DNA of 8,567 nt from CAYRTD01 sp964426915 (GCA_964426915.1 CAYRTD010000165.1:1-8567); one strand, 5' to 3'; positions 1 through 6,812 are shown, numbered from the stretch's first letter. Notes: generated by a model not told the origin, from the letters alone. Translations and numbers: made by a program.

Positions 1-80
1 ATCGGTATCGGTAATCGGTGATCGGTAATCGGTGATCAGTAATCGGTGATCGGTATCGGTAATCGGTGATCGGTATCGGT
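1..80. repeat. Degenerate 6/7-bp tandem repeat (ATCGGT family)
   Basis: The first 80 bases split completely into twelve units of ATCGGT, ATCGGTA or ATCGGTG, with one ATCAGTA variant. The units mix 6- and 7-bp lengths, so the array does not keep any reading frame. It begins at the window edge and probably extends to the left. It lies beyond the 3' end of the peptidase operon. The remaining 150 bases up to the peptidase stop codon show no gene and no convincing terminator. Variation in copy number between strains is likely for such an array, but that is inference. Confidence 0.9.
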
Positions 81-230
81 TTGGACCAATTAAAAATCAG
101 AAAGGGCAAAAAGCCAGTGACACACTTTTCTAAATACTCCCAAAGCCTCTTCAATGTCGAATAGTTTTTTTCAACACTAAAATATAACATAGCCTTTATG
201 ATCCAGCTTCCCTGGTCTTTATTCCATATC

Positions 231-2417
231 TTACAAATTCTCAAGAATAAAATCCGTCATCTTCGAATAGACATGGTATGTTGTGTTTCCTCCATAAATA
301 CCATGATTCTTATTGGGATAAAACTGCATATCGAACTGCTTGTCCGCATTAATCAGTGCTTTAGTAAGTTCGACTGAATTCTGAAAATGCACATTATCGT
401 CTCCCATCCCGTGAATTAGCAAAAGCTTTCCTTTCATTCTGTCTACGAAGAAAATGGGGGAGTTTTCATCATAACCATCAGGATTTTCCTGCGGGGTACG
501 CATAAATCTTTCTGTATAAATGGTGTCATAGTAACGCCAGTTGGTTACCGGAGCTACTGATATGGCCATATTGAAGATGTCAGCTCCTTTGAAAAGCGAT
601 AACAGACTCATGTAGCCGCCATAGCTCCATCCAAAAATGCCTATTCTGTCTTTTTTTATATACGGCAAGTCTCTCAGGTACAAAGCGGCTTCAATTTGAT
701 CTTTTGTTTCGAGTTTTCCAAGTTGCATGTATGTGGCTTTACGGAATTCTTCACCTCTGGCATTGGTACCCCGGTTATCGACACAGACAACTACATATCC
801 CTGCTGAACCAGGTACTGAAAATATGCACCACGGGAGGTCTGAAAACGATCCATGACATTCTGAGACTCGGGTCCCCCGTATACAAACATAAACAGAGGA
901 TATTTTTTACCGGGATCGAAATCAACAGGCTTTATCATATAGCCTTCCAGTTTTATATCATAACTGGTTATGAAATCAAAGAATTCTATTTCTGCGAAAC
1001 CATAATCATTCATCCTTTGCTTTAATCCGGTGTTTGCTTCCAGTAAACGGATTAATCTGCCACTTTCTTTATATAAGCTAATTTCAGGAGGGGTATTTAT
1101 ATTTGAATAATGGTTAATATAATACCTGAAGCTATTACTGAAACTGGTATTGTTCCATCCGGCCCGACCGGTCAGCCTTTTTTTCTTTCTTCCGTCTTTA
1201 CGAACAGAGTAGGTATCGAGATATTTCGGTCCTCTTTCATGGGAAGAATAATAAATCGTACCTGATTTTTGATCAAAACCAATCAAGCTATGGACATCAT
1301 AACCCGATTCGGTTATTTGAGTAATAACTTTGGTCTTGAAATTATAGAGATAGATGCTGTACCAGTCATCTCTTTCACTTATAACCAGGAATTCCTCGCC
1401 ATTATCCAGATAGGTGATCATTTCATCAGAGGCTTCCGAGATATACCTGTCTTCTTTTTCTTCATAAACTACTTCCGATTCCCCCGTTGAAGCATTTGCG
1501 TGCAGCACCCAAACATGATTCTGTAAGCGATTTAGTCTGATTATGCTGAGCATCTCAGGATCAGTAGTCCATTTAATTCTTGGAATATACTGGTCGGTTT
1601 CTTCCCCGATATTCATTTCATTTCTTTCGCCGGTTTCGAGATTTGCAACAAATATCTGCACAATAGAATTTCGCTCTCCGGCTTTGGGATATTTGAACCT
1701 GTACCATTCGGGATACAGACCATGGTAAAGGGTCATATTGAACTGTTTAACATGACTTTCATCGAAGCGGTAATAACCAATTTTCTTGCTGTCAACCGAC
1801 CATACAAAAGCTTTGTTAAAACCAAATTCTTCTTCATAAACCCAGTCCGGAGCTCCGTTAATGATTTTATTTTCTTCACCATCCGTGGTTAACTGATGTT
1901 CTGTACCGGTGTTAAGATCTGTCCAGAAAAGATTATTTTTTCTTACAAAAGCAATTTTCGATCCATCTGGTGAAAATGTGGCCAGCTGTTGTTTACCGTT
2001 TTCGGAAAGGGGTTTGATAGTTTCTTTAGAGATGTCATATATAAAATAATCTGCAATAAAGGAATGTCTGTAGATGCTTTCCCTGTTGGTAGTTAAAAGT
2101 ATTTTATCTTCTTTGGGATCAAAACTGTATGATTGAATGTTTCTGACGGGAGAGTTATCAAGATCATTGATATCCAATAAAGTTTTTATATATTCCCCTG
2201 TCTGGTATTTAAATTTTTCAATTTTTGTATTTTCTGAAAGCAAAGTATAGTGTTCACCATCGTTCATAGAACGAAGATTGTCTATGCCGGCAGGATGGAA
2301 CTTATACATTTTATATATATCGGAAAGTTCCATTTCTTTTGGATTCCTCTGTGCCTTTGAAACCGTTAGTGAAAGAGTAGAGATGACTGCGAGAAAAAGA
2401 ATGATTTTATTTTTCAT
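231..2417 (-). CDS. Exported dipeptidyl peptidase IV-like serine peptidase (family S9B)
   Basis: This 728-residue protein is the last gene of the minus-strand operon. Residues 1-22 form a signal peptide (charged start, hydrophobic core, SKA before Gln23), so it should act in the periplasm or at the outer surface. The middle (about 90-450) fits the DPPIV N-terminal beta-propeller. The C-terminal part (about 500-728) is the S9 alpha/beta-hydrolase domain. The catalytic triad is visible: Ser598 in GWSYGGYMS, Asp673 in GDDNVHF and His705 in NKNHGIYG. The Ser-Asp and Asp-His spacings (75 and 32) are close to those of human DPP4. The motif DWVYEEEF carries Glu196-Glu197, matching the double-Glu site that binds the free N-terminus of substrates in true DPP4 enzymes. 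It therefore probably removes N-terminal dipeptides, typically X-Pro or X-Ala, from peptides. The gene starts 33 bp after the upstream oxidoreductase stop with no promoter visible between them. Length is normal for the family. The exact substrate is not predictable. Confidence 0.93.
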   Translation of the reverse strand: MKNKIILFLAVISTLSLTVSKAQRNPKEMELSDIYKMYKFHPAGIDNLRSMNDGEHYTLLSENTKIEKFKYQTGEYIKTLLDINDLDNSPVRNIQSYSFDPKEDKILLTTNRESIYRHSFIADYFIYDISKETIKPLSENGKQQLATFSPDGSKIAFVRKNNLFWTDLNTGTEHQLTTDGEENKIINGAPDWVYEEEFGFNKAFVWSVDSKKIGYYRFDESHVKQFNMTLYHGLYPEWYRFKYPKAGERNSIVQIFVANLETGERNEMNIGEETDQYIPRIKWTTDPEMLSIIRLNRLQNHVWVLHANASTGESEVVYEEKEDRYISEASDEMITYLDNGEEFLVISERDDWYSIYLYNFKTKVITQITESGYDVHSLIGFDQKSGTIYYSSHERGPKYLDTYSVRKDGRKKKRLTGRAGWNNTSFSNSFRYYINHYSNINTPPEISLYKESGRLIRLLEANTGLKQRMNDYGFAEIEFFDFITSYDIKLEGYMIKPVDFDPGKKYPLFMFVYGGPESQNVMDRFQTSRGAYFQYLVQQGYVVVCVDNRGTNARGEEFRKATYMQLGKLETKDQIEAALYLRDLPYIKKDRIGIFGWSYGGYMSLLSLFKGADIFNMAISVAPVTNWRYYDTIYTERFMRTPQENPDGYDENSPIFFVDRMKGKLLLIHGMGDDNVHFQNSVELTKALINADKQFDMQFYPNKNHGIYGGNTTYHVYSKMTDFILENL

Positions 2418-2450
2418 TGTTAATTTTTTGAACCTGACACTATTTGGATA

Positions 2451-3221
2451 TTAAAAAAGATTGACGGAAAAACCCCCGTCAACAGCAATACATTGTCCGG
2501 AGATATATGAAGCACCCGTCATGCAAAGAAAAGCGGCAAGTCCGGATACTTCCTCCGGTTGTCCTATTCTTTTTAAAGGGGTATGCCTGATAACTTCTTT
2601 AAAATAATTACGATCCTGCAAAACCTGCTCAGCAAGGGGCGTCTGGATGTACCATGGAGCAATTGCGTTAACTCTTATATTGTAGGGAGCCCATTCAACA
2701 GCAAGATTTTTAGTCATCTGGTGCATTGCAGCTTTTGTCATGCCATAAACTATGCCAGTTCTCAGATGCCCCAGACCTGCTACAGAAGAAATATTAACAA
2801 TAGAAGCATTGCCTGATTTTTTCAAAAGATCAAATAATCCGGTTGACAAATCAAGAGCAGAATTCAGGTTGGTCTGAAATATTTTATCTACTTCATCTGA
2901 ATTATACTCCTGAGCTTTTTTGCGAATATTCGTACCTACATTATTAATTAAAATATCCAGCGAGTCCCAGTCGGATTTTATGGTTTCTATGATTTTTTCA
3001 CGTTCCCCGGGCAGGCTCACATCCCCTTTTATCAGGCGGATGTCGGTTGTGAGGCAATCAAGATCTTTTCTGAGTAATTCAAGATCTTCTTCCGTTCTGG
3101 CAACCACAGCAATCTCAGCGCCAAGAGAACATAATTCCGATGAAATAGCTTTCCCTATTCCTTTCGTACCGCCTGTAACCAGGGCTTTTTTACCGGTGAT
3201 ATCCCATCTTCCGTTATCCAT
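2451..3221 (-). CDS. SDR family NAD(P)-dependent oxidoreductase (tropinone reductase-like)
   Basis: This is a classical short-chain dehydrogenase of 256 residues, of normal length. The cofactor motif TGGTKGIG is at residues 16-23. The NNVG motif follows in the middle of the protein. The catalytic residues are Ser146 (in NISSVAG), Tyr159 and Lys163 (YGMTK), with the usual 13-residue Ser-Tyr spacing. The C-terminus ends GGFSVNLF after a GQCIAVDGG motif. The NVGTNIRK stretch resembles the tropinone-reductase-like branch, but substrate cannot be read from this. I chose ATG at 3221: it overlaps the decarboxylase stop by 8 bp (ATGGATAA). A TTG two codons earlier (3227) would add only Met-Ile and is less likely. 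The overlap implies translational coupling to the decarboxylase, so the enzyme may reduce or oxidise something derived from the same pathway; that link is inference. Confidence 0.92.
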   Translation of the reverse strand: MDNGRWDITGKKALVTGGTKGIGKAISSELCSLGAEIAVVARTEEDLELLRKDLDCLTTDIRLIKGDVSLPGEREKIIETIKSDWDSLDILINNVGTNIRKKAQEYNSDEVDKIFQTNLNSALDLSTGLFDLLKKSGNASIVNISSVAGLGHLRTGIVYGMTKAAMHQMTKNLAVEWAPYNIRVNAIAPWYIQTPLAEQVLQDRNYFKEVIRHTPLKRIGQPEEVSGLAAFLCMTGASYISGQCIAVDGGFSVNLF

Positions 3222-4644
3222 GATCAATAGTAATAAATTTTTTTGAAATTTCCTGTATCATTTTCCATGCATTCATCACGTGTTCACGACTCACTTCTGT
3301 TTGGGCCACTACAAAACGAAGTGTGAATTCTCCCTTTATCTTTGTATGAGATAAATATGCTTTACCGCTTTCATTTATCTCTTTAAGGAAGTCCTTGTTT
3401 ATGCTGTTTCTTTTATTTTGTTCTTTAATATTTTCCAGATTCAGGCGAAAGCAAACCAGACCGAGGTTTTGCGGGTCCCATACAATGAAACGGTCATCGG
3501 ATCTCATCTCCTCTGCAAGTTCACCTGCCCACTGAATATGATTTCTAATCTTCGATTTAATGGTATCAGTGCCCATGGATCTGATCACAAACCAGAGCTT
3601 CAGGGCACGAAACCGTCTTCCGAGCTGTATACCCCAATCCCTGTAATTATTTACCACCTTATCACTCGAAGTTTTCAGGTATTCGGGCATGATCTCAAAA
3701 GTTCTTATCAGAACTCCTTTATCCTTTACAAAATATGCAGAACAGTCGAAATTGGTGAACATCCACTTATGTGGGTTAAAGACATAACTATCTGCCTTTT
3801 CAATGCCCTTAAGGTGTTTTCTTTGATCTTCCAGTATCATTGCGGAGCCGGCATATGCAGCATCCACATGGTGCCAGATGTTATATTTACAGCAAATATC
3901 AGAAATTTTGTCTATTGGATCAATGGCGACTGTTCCCGTAGTTCCAAGGGCAGAAACAACACAGGTTGGAATTAATCCTTCCTTTATATCTTTTGAAATT
4001 GCTTTATTCAGTGCATCAGGTTTCATTCTGAGCTGTTCATCTACCGGAATATAATTCAGGGAATTCTTTCCGAATCCTGCAATTTTCACTGCTTTTTCGA
4101 TAGAAGAGTGGGCTTCTTCACTACAATATATACGGTAATGATTAGAGTTGAAGCCTTCCCTGTTTACCCGGAAGTCTGAGATTTTTTCTCTTGCAGATAG
4201 CAGTGCCACCAGTGTGGATGTGGAAGCGGTATCCTGGATCACTCCATGGAAATGTTCCGGTATTCCAGTCATTTCTTTCAGCCAGTTCATTACCAGTTCT
4301 TCAAGCTCGGTGGCCGCTGGAGAGGTTTCCCATACCATGCCCTGTACTGCAAGTGCTGAAGTGAGAAGCTCGCCAAGAACAGATGGCATGGACGAGTTAG
4401 CAGGAAAATAGGCGAAAAAATTGGGACTTTGCCAATGGGTGATTCCGGGAAGTATGATTTTTTCAAAATCCTTCATTATTCTGTCGAATTGCTGGCTTTC
4501 GGCAGGGGGTGAGGGAGGCAGCTTGTTAATTACTTCTCTTGGTTTTACCTTCGATTTTACAGGATAGTTCTCAATATTTTCATAATATTCGGTTATCCAG
4601 TCGATCAGATCATATCCGAGCTTTCGGAATTCTTCCGGTTTCAT
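3214..4644 (-). CDS. PLP-dependent aromatic-L-amino-acid decarboxylase (group II)
   Basis: This 476-residue protein is nearly the same length as human DDC (480) and aligns in register with it. It would convert an aromatic amino acid to its amine plus CO2 in the cytoplasm. Lys293 in NPHKWM is the PLP Schiff-base lysine (human Lys303). Asp261 in VDAAYAGSAM would bind the pyridine nitrogen. His179 in EEAHSSIEKA matches human His192, stacking on PLP. Tyr322 in MPEYLK matches the catalytic-loop Tyr332. His and Tyr at the last two sites are the decarboxylase versions; aldehyde-synthase relatives carry Asn and Phe. The segment WGIQLGRRFRALK has Gly342 where plant enzymes use Gly or Ser to separate indolic from phenolic substrates, a weak hint toward tryptophan-type substrates. 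It is the first gene of the operon, and its stop lies inside the start region of the oxidoreductase. Glutamate-decarboxylase relatives are less likely given these motifs. Confidence 0.92.
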   Translation of the reverse strand: MKPEEFRKLGYDLIDWITEYYENIENYPVKSKVKPREVINKLPPSPPAESQQFDRIMKDFEKIILPGITHWQSPNFFAYFPANSSMPSVLGELLTSALAVQGMVWETSPAATELEELVMNWLKEMTGIPEHFHGVIQDTASTSTLVALLSAREKISDFRVNREGFNSNHYRIYCSEEAHSSIEKAVKIAGFGKNSLNYIPVDEQLRMKPDALNKAISKDIKEGLIPTCVVSALGTTGTVAIDPIDKISDICCKYNIWHHVDAAYAGSAMILEDQRKHLKGIEKADSYVFNPHKWMFTNFDCSAYFVKDKGVLIRTFEIMPEYLKTSSDKVVNNYRDWGIQLGRRFRALKLWFVIRSMGTDTIKSKIRNHIQWAGELAEEMRSDDRFIVWDPQNLGLVCFRLNLENIKEQNKRNSINKDFLKEINESGKAYLSHTKIKGEFTLRFVVAQTEVSREHVMNAWKMIQEISKKFITIDHG

Positions 4645-4658
4645 AATAATTTTTTATT

Positions 4659-4666
4659 CAAATATA
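4659..4666 (-). promoter_or_regulatory. Candidate Bacteroidota -7 element for the decarboxylase operon
   Basis: Read on the minus strand this is TATATTTG, an exact match to the Bacteroidota TAnnTTTG -7 consensus. It ends 14 bases before the decarboxylase ATG, so the transcript would have a short AT-rich leader. A T-rich stretch sits at roughly the -33 distance, but there is no exact TTTG. No Shine-Dalgarno site is visible, which is normal for this phylum. Confidence 0.5.
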
Positions 4667-4818
4667 GTTTTAAGCTTTTAAATTAGAAAACCCTGATAAT
4701 TTCTATTAAGGATTTCTTTCATAATATGATCTGTTTTTCTGAAATTGGGTTTCAGATAATTATCCATTTTGCTTTTAAAGGGTCTGTCAATAGAGTAGAG
4801 TGTCTGAATCATAACCGA

Positions 4819-5077
4819 ACCGCCAAATGGCGGTAAGTTCAGAGAAGTTAATGGTCGGGAACAAGCCTGCCGCCATGGGATGACCAGTGCTACGGCAGGC
4901 GGACCTGCCCGCCTAAGGATGGAGACGGTCCTACCCCTGCCTAACGGGGGCTTGCGACTTCATGCGGTAGCACAAGCCTGAAAAAGCGGAGTCCGCCTAT
5001 CTGAGGCGGATGAGTATTTTTCCGGCAATTATAAAGCAGGACCGAGAGATTACGAGCTTTCCGGTACTCCGGGAAAG
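4819..5077. repeat. Cluster of GC-rich inverted repeats in the intergenic region
   Basis: Several hairpins are packed into an otherwise AT-rich spacer. They are ACCGCCA/TGGCGGT (4819-4834, 2-nt loop); GCCTGCCG/CGGCAGGC (4865-4872 with 4893-4900), which overlaps the alternative GGCAGG-CGGA-CCTGCC (4894-4909); GCTTG/CAAGC around 4950-4977; TCCGCCT/AGGCGGA (4992-5010), which competes with GCGGA-G-TCCGC (4986-4996); and CTTTCC/GGAAAG (5057-5077), extended by two G-C pairs with one bulged G. The 9-mer ACAAGCCTG occurs at 4862-4870 minus one base and again at 4972-4980. No open frame with a credible start covers the block. It resembles palindromic repetitive DNA more than a gene. Confidence 0.6.
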
Positions 5078-5087
5078 TAGATAAAAT

Positions 5088-5336
5088 CACTGGGATCCCA
5101 TGGCTATCGCTTGGCTATTGTCCGGGATCAGTTCGGTTAAATGATTTTGAAAACCAAAATCATAGTTTCACTGAGATCCCTCGGCTATCGCTTGGCTATT
5201 GTCCGGGATCAGTTCGACTAGATGATTTTGAAAACAAAAATCATATTCTCACTGAGATTCCTCGGCTATGGCTCGGCTATTGTCCGGGATCGGTTCGACT
5301 ATATGATTTTGAAAACCAAAATCATAGTCTCACTGA
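5088..5336. repeat. 81-bp tandem repeat, three copies plus a short fourth
   Basis: Copies begin with CACTG at 5088, 5169, 5250 and (truncated) 5331, an exact 81-bp period. Each unit holds two hairpins: an inverted pair GATCCC/GGGATC or a variant, and ATGATTTTG-AAAAC-CAAAATCAT, which is perfect in copies one and three. Because 81 is a multiple of three, frames stay in phase. One frame is open across all copies up to TAA at 5353-5355 but has no ATG. A second frame reads as ATG-initiated 26-codon cycles beginning MILKTKII, each ATG directly preceded by the previous stop (TAA at 5138, TAG at 5219). The copies differ by scattered substitutions. Minus-strand frames are also fairly open, so translation is unproven. 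Confidence 0.9.
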
Positions 5337-5492
5337 ATTAACCCGGAAAGAGTAAATCGGACATTAATGGACATACCCTAAAAAGTAGAGTTTATAGTTC
5401 TATTAAGATTTTATCTTCAAAAAAAGCGTTTATTTGGCACGTTATTTGGATTTCTCAGAATGAACGAATCTCAAACCATAAAATATATTGTC

Positions 5493-6236
5493 ATGAAAAA
5501 ATTATTTTACCTGTTAATCGCCATAGCTTTGGTTTTTACGAGTTGCACCAAAGACCCCTATGCCAATTTTGTTGCTGACCGGAAGGTGGTAGAAGTTGGC
5601 GAGGAAGTATACTTTACGAACCGTTCCAATGATGCTGTTGATTACGAATGGAATTTCGGGGACGGGTATATCACCTATAATTTCAATGCGGTTCACAGTT
5701 GGGCTGCTCCCGGAAGTTATACGGTTACATTAACCGCATATGGTAAAAACGGTGACCTGGACAGAGCTACAATGGTTATTGACGTAATTCAGCCACTTGC
5801 TGATCTGAGGGTTATCGTGGAAGAATACGAGGAACCTTTTTATCTGGTAGAAGATGCACGAGTCAGAATCTATGAAACCCTTGATGATTTTGATAACGAA
5901 GCAAACTGGCTTGTGGAAGGATATACTGATGATTTTGGAGAGGTACTATTTCTTGATCTCCAGGCAAACAGACGTTATTATGTGGATGTATGGGGACCGT
6001 ATCATGGCAACTATGAGTTGAGTTTAGAAGACGTAGGCTGGGTAGAAACGGATCATTTGACTCCGGATGTTGTCAATGAATTTATTGCAGTAGTTGATTA
6101 TTATCCTGAAGGAAAAAAATCCACAAGAAATCCCCGTGCAGGTATGATAGACAGAAAAACGCACGAAGCTATCCCGGGTGCCAGGATAAAAGGCGACAGG
6201 AATAAGCCGGAAGGAATTAAGCAGCAGGTCAGGTAG
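5493..6236 (+). CDS. PKD-domain lipoprotein with a carboxypeptidase-regulatory-like domain
   Basis: I chose ATG 5493 because it gives a clean lipoprotein signal: MKKLFYLLIAIALVF followed by the lipobox FTSC with Cys18. An in-frame ATG at 5460 would add 11 residues ahead of the signal and is less likely. The mature protein (247 residues before processing) should be anchored by lipid in the outer membrane. Residues about 26-100 are a PKD fold, with WNFGDG at 53-58 and the typical HSWAAPGSYTVTLTAYG later. Residues about 103-168 (DARVRIYET ... GYTDDFGEVLFLDL ... YYVDV) fit a carboxypeptidase-regulatory-like beta-sandwich. The last 40 residues are basic and show no recognised fold. There is no catalytic motif, so a binding or structural role at the surface is likely but unknown. 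Two TTATTTGG copies sit upstream (5430-5437 and 5442-5449) without a full promoter match. The gene stands alone and ends in a terminator. Confidence 0.88.
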   Translation: MKKLFYLLIAIALVFTSCTKDPYANFVADRKVVEVGEEVYFTNRSNDAVDYEWNFGDGYITYNFNAVHSWAAPGSYTVTLTAYGKNGDLDRATMVIDVIQPLADLRVIVEEYEEPFYLVEDARVRIYETLDDFDNEANWLVEGYTDDFGEVLFLDLQANRRYYVDVWGPYHGNYELSLEDVGWVETDHLTPDVVNEFIAVVDYYPEGKKSTRNPRAGMIDRKTHEAIPGARIKGDRNKPEGIKQQVR

Positions 6237-6257
6237 CGTGAATTAGCATTTGCATTT

Positions 6258-6290
6258 AAAAAACCGTCCGTTTTACGGGCGGTTTTTTTT
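6258..6290 (+). terminator. Intrinsic terminator of the lipoprotein gene
   Basis: AACCGTCCGT pairs with ACGGGCGGTT across a TT loop, with one G-T wobble. The stem is flanked by an A-run before and eight T bases after it, and starts about 20 bases past the stop codon. The A-tract/T-tract symmetry means it could also stop transcription from the other side. Confidence 0.88.
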
Positions 6291-6381
6291 GGAAAAAAAA
6301 TATAGTTGCAGGAGAAAATTGGTAAAGGGTTGTTTTTTTATATTATTGTAATTAAGCGGGTTGAGGTGTTGGAGATGGGGT

Positions 6382-6428
6382 CACACCCTAAGGGTTACGA
6401 CCCTTAGGGTCGTAACCCTTAGGGTGTG
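6382..6428. repeat. Perfect 22-bp inverted repeat with 3-nt loop
   Basis: The left arm 6382-6403 and right arm 6407-6428 are exact reverse complements around TTA. Inside, three nine-base near-palindromes, CCCTAAGGG, CCCTTAGGG and CCCTTAGGG, are separated by TTACGA and its complement TCGTAA. The structure is therefore palindromic at two scales and repeats every 15 bases. It lies alone in a 250-bp gene-free stretch between the lipoprotein terminator and the tRNA promoter. It has no T-tract, so it is not a standard terminator. It may be a REP/MITE-type repeat or a protein-binding palindrome. Confidence 0.92.
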
Positions 6429-6502
6429 TCAGAAGCTCATCTTCATCACTCATGCCTCCAAAATAATTTTCTATTTTTCATGCAAGTCTCAAAGATTTTT
6501 TG

Positions 6503-6510
6503 TAAAATTG
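6503..6510 (+). promoter_or_regulatory. Candidate promoter for the tRNA-Leu transcript
   Basis: TAAAATTG matches the TAnnTTTG -7 consensus at seven of eight positions, with a T-rich stretch at about the -33 distance. Just after it is a small hairpin, CTCCC-TTTTC-GGGAG (6513-6527), near the expected transcript start. No better promoter lies between here and the tRNA, so the two 91-bp units would be part of the tRNA precursor. Confidence 0.45.
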
Positions 6511-6543
6511 CACTCCCTTTTCGGGAGGGGTATTAAAAATAAA

Positions 6544-6725
6544 GCCCAGATGGCGGAACCGACGCAGGAGCTCCCGCCGGGTCATAAGTTATTAGAAATA
6601 GTATTTAAATCGTTTATTGATATAGTAAATAAATGCCCAGATGGCGGAACCGACGCAGGAGCTCCCGCCGGGTCATAAGTTATTAGAAATAGTATTTAAA
6701 TCGTTTATTGATATAGTAAATAAAT
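6544..6725 (+). repeat. Two identical 91-bp direct repeats headed by the tRNA-Leu 5' end
   Basis: The units 6544-6634 and 6635-6725 are identical base for base. Each begins GCCCAGATGGCGGAA, the first 15 nt of the tRNA-Leu gene that starts exactly one period later at 6726. After base 15 the units diverge from the tRNA: a GC-rich segment containing GGAGCTCC and GCCGGGTC, then a 50-bp AT-rich tail ending TAAATAAAT that leads straight into the next unit or the tRNA. No cloverleaf can be drawn from the units, so they are not functional tRNA genes. The period is not a multiple of three, which argues against a protein repeat. Confidence 0.95.
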
Positions 6726-6809
6726 GCCCAGATGGCGGAATTGGTAGACGCGCTAGTTTCAGGGACTAGTGTACGCAAGTACGTGCAGGTTCGAGTCCTG
6801 TTCTGGGCA
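6726..6809 (+). tRNA. tRNA-Leu (anticodon CAG)
   Basis: The 84-nt sequence folds as a class II tRNA. The acceptor stem is GCCCAGA/TCTGGGC with discriminator A. The anticodon stem CTAGT/ACTAG encloses the 7-base loop TTCAGGG, giving anticodon CAG, which reads CTG leucine codons. The long variable arm is GTAC-GCAA-GTAC, and the T arm is GCAGG-TTCGAGT-CCTGT with one G-T pair. CCA is not encoded and must be added. Its 3' end faces the integrase gene 300 bp downstream, so it is a likely integration target. Leucine tRNA genes are known targets in this phylum, for example for NBU1 in Bacteroides. Confidence 0.97.
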
Positions 6810-6812
6810 CGT

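Larger units (their letters stand above)
4779..5379. mobile_element. Possible gene-less mobile element or MITE remnant
   Basis: AGGGTCTGTCAAT at 4779-4791 and, on the opposite strand, AGGGTATGTCCAT at 5367-5379 match at 11 of 13 positions in inverted orientation. They enclose a roughly 600-bp block that contains all the GC-rich hairpins and the 81-bp tandem repeats between two divergently transcribed genes. No transposase is encoded and I found no clear target-site duplication. Short matches of this kind can arise by chance, so this is only a hypothesis about where the block came from. Confidence 0.22.

Noticed and set aside
111..130. Terminator for the peptidase operon
   Set aside because: AGTG/CACT with a 3-nt loop next to an A/T run is only a 4-bp stem, too weak to call.
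3418..3975. 185-codon plus-strand open frame
   Set aside because: It is a shadow on the opposite strand of the well-supported decarboxylase gene and shows no domain or start signal. The other short frames opposite the peptidase, SDR, decarboxylase and integrase were rejected for the same reason.
4920..5080. Group II intron remnant
   Set aside because: The GC-rich hairpins gave a weak impression of a domain V-like segment, but there is no AGC-type catalytic stem, no reverse transcriptase gene and no clear intron boundary.
5088..5336. CRISPR array
   Set aside because: The 81-bp units are directly adjacent with no unique spacers, and the units themselves diverge. The 91-bp pair at 6544-6725 also lacks spacers.
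6382..6428. Telomere-like TTAGGG/CCCTAA repeat
   Set aside because: The resemblance comes from the palindromic boxes only; the units are inverted, not arranged as a tandem hexamer array, and the context is a bacterial chromosome.
6361..6678. 105-codon plus-strand open frame across the palindrome and the 91-bp repeats
   Set aside because: It runs through a perfect palindrome, the tRNA promoter region and the repeats, and the 91-bp period changes frame between units. It has no protein-like pattern.
6544..6725. Two extra tRNA genes
   Set aside because: Only the first 15 bases match tRNA-Leu; no D, anticodon or T arm or closing acceptor strand is present.
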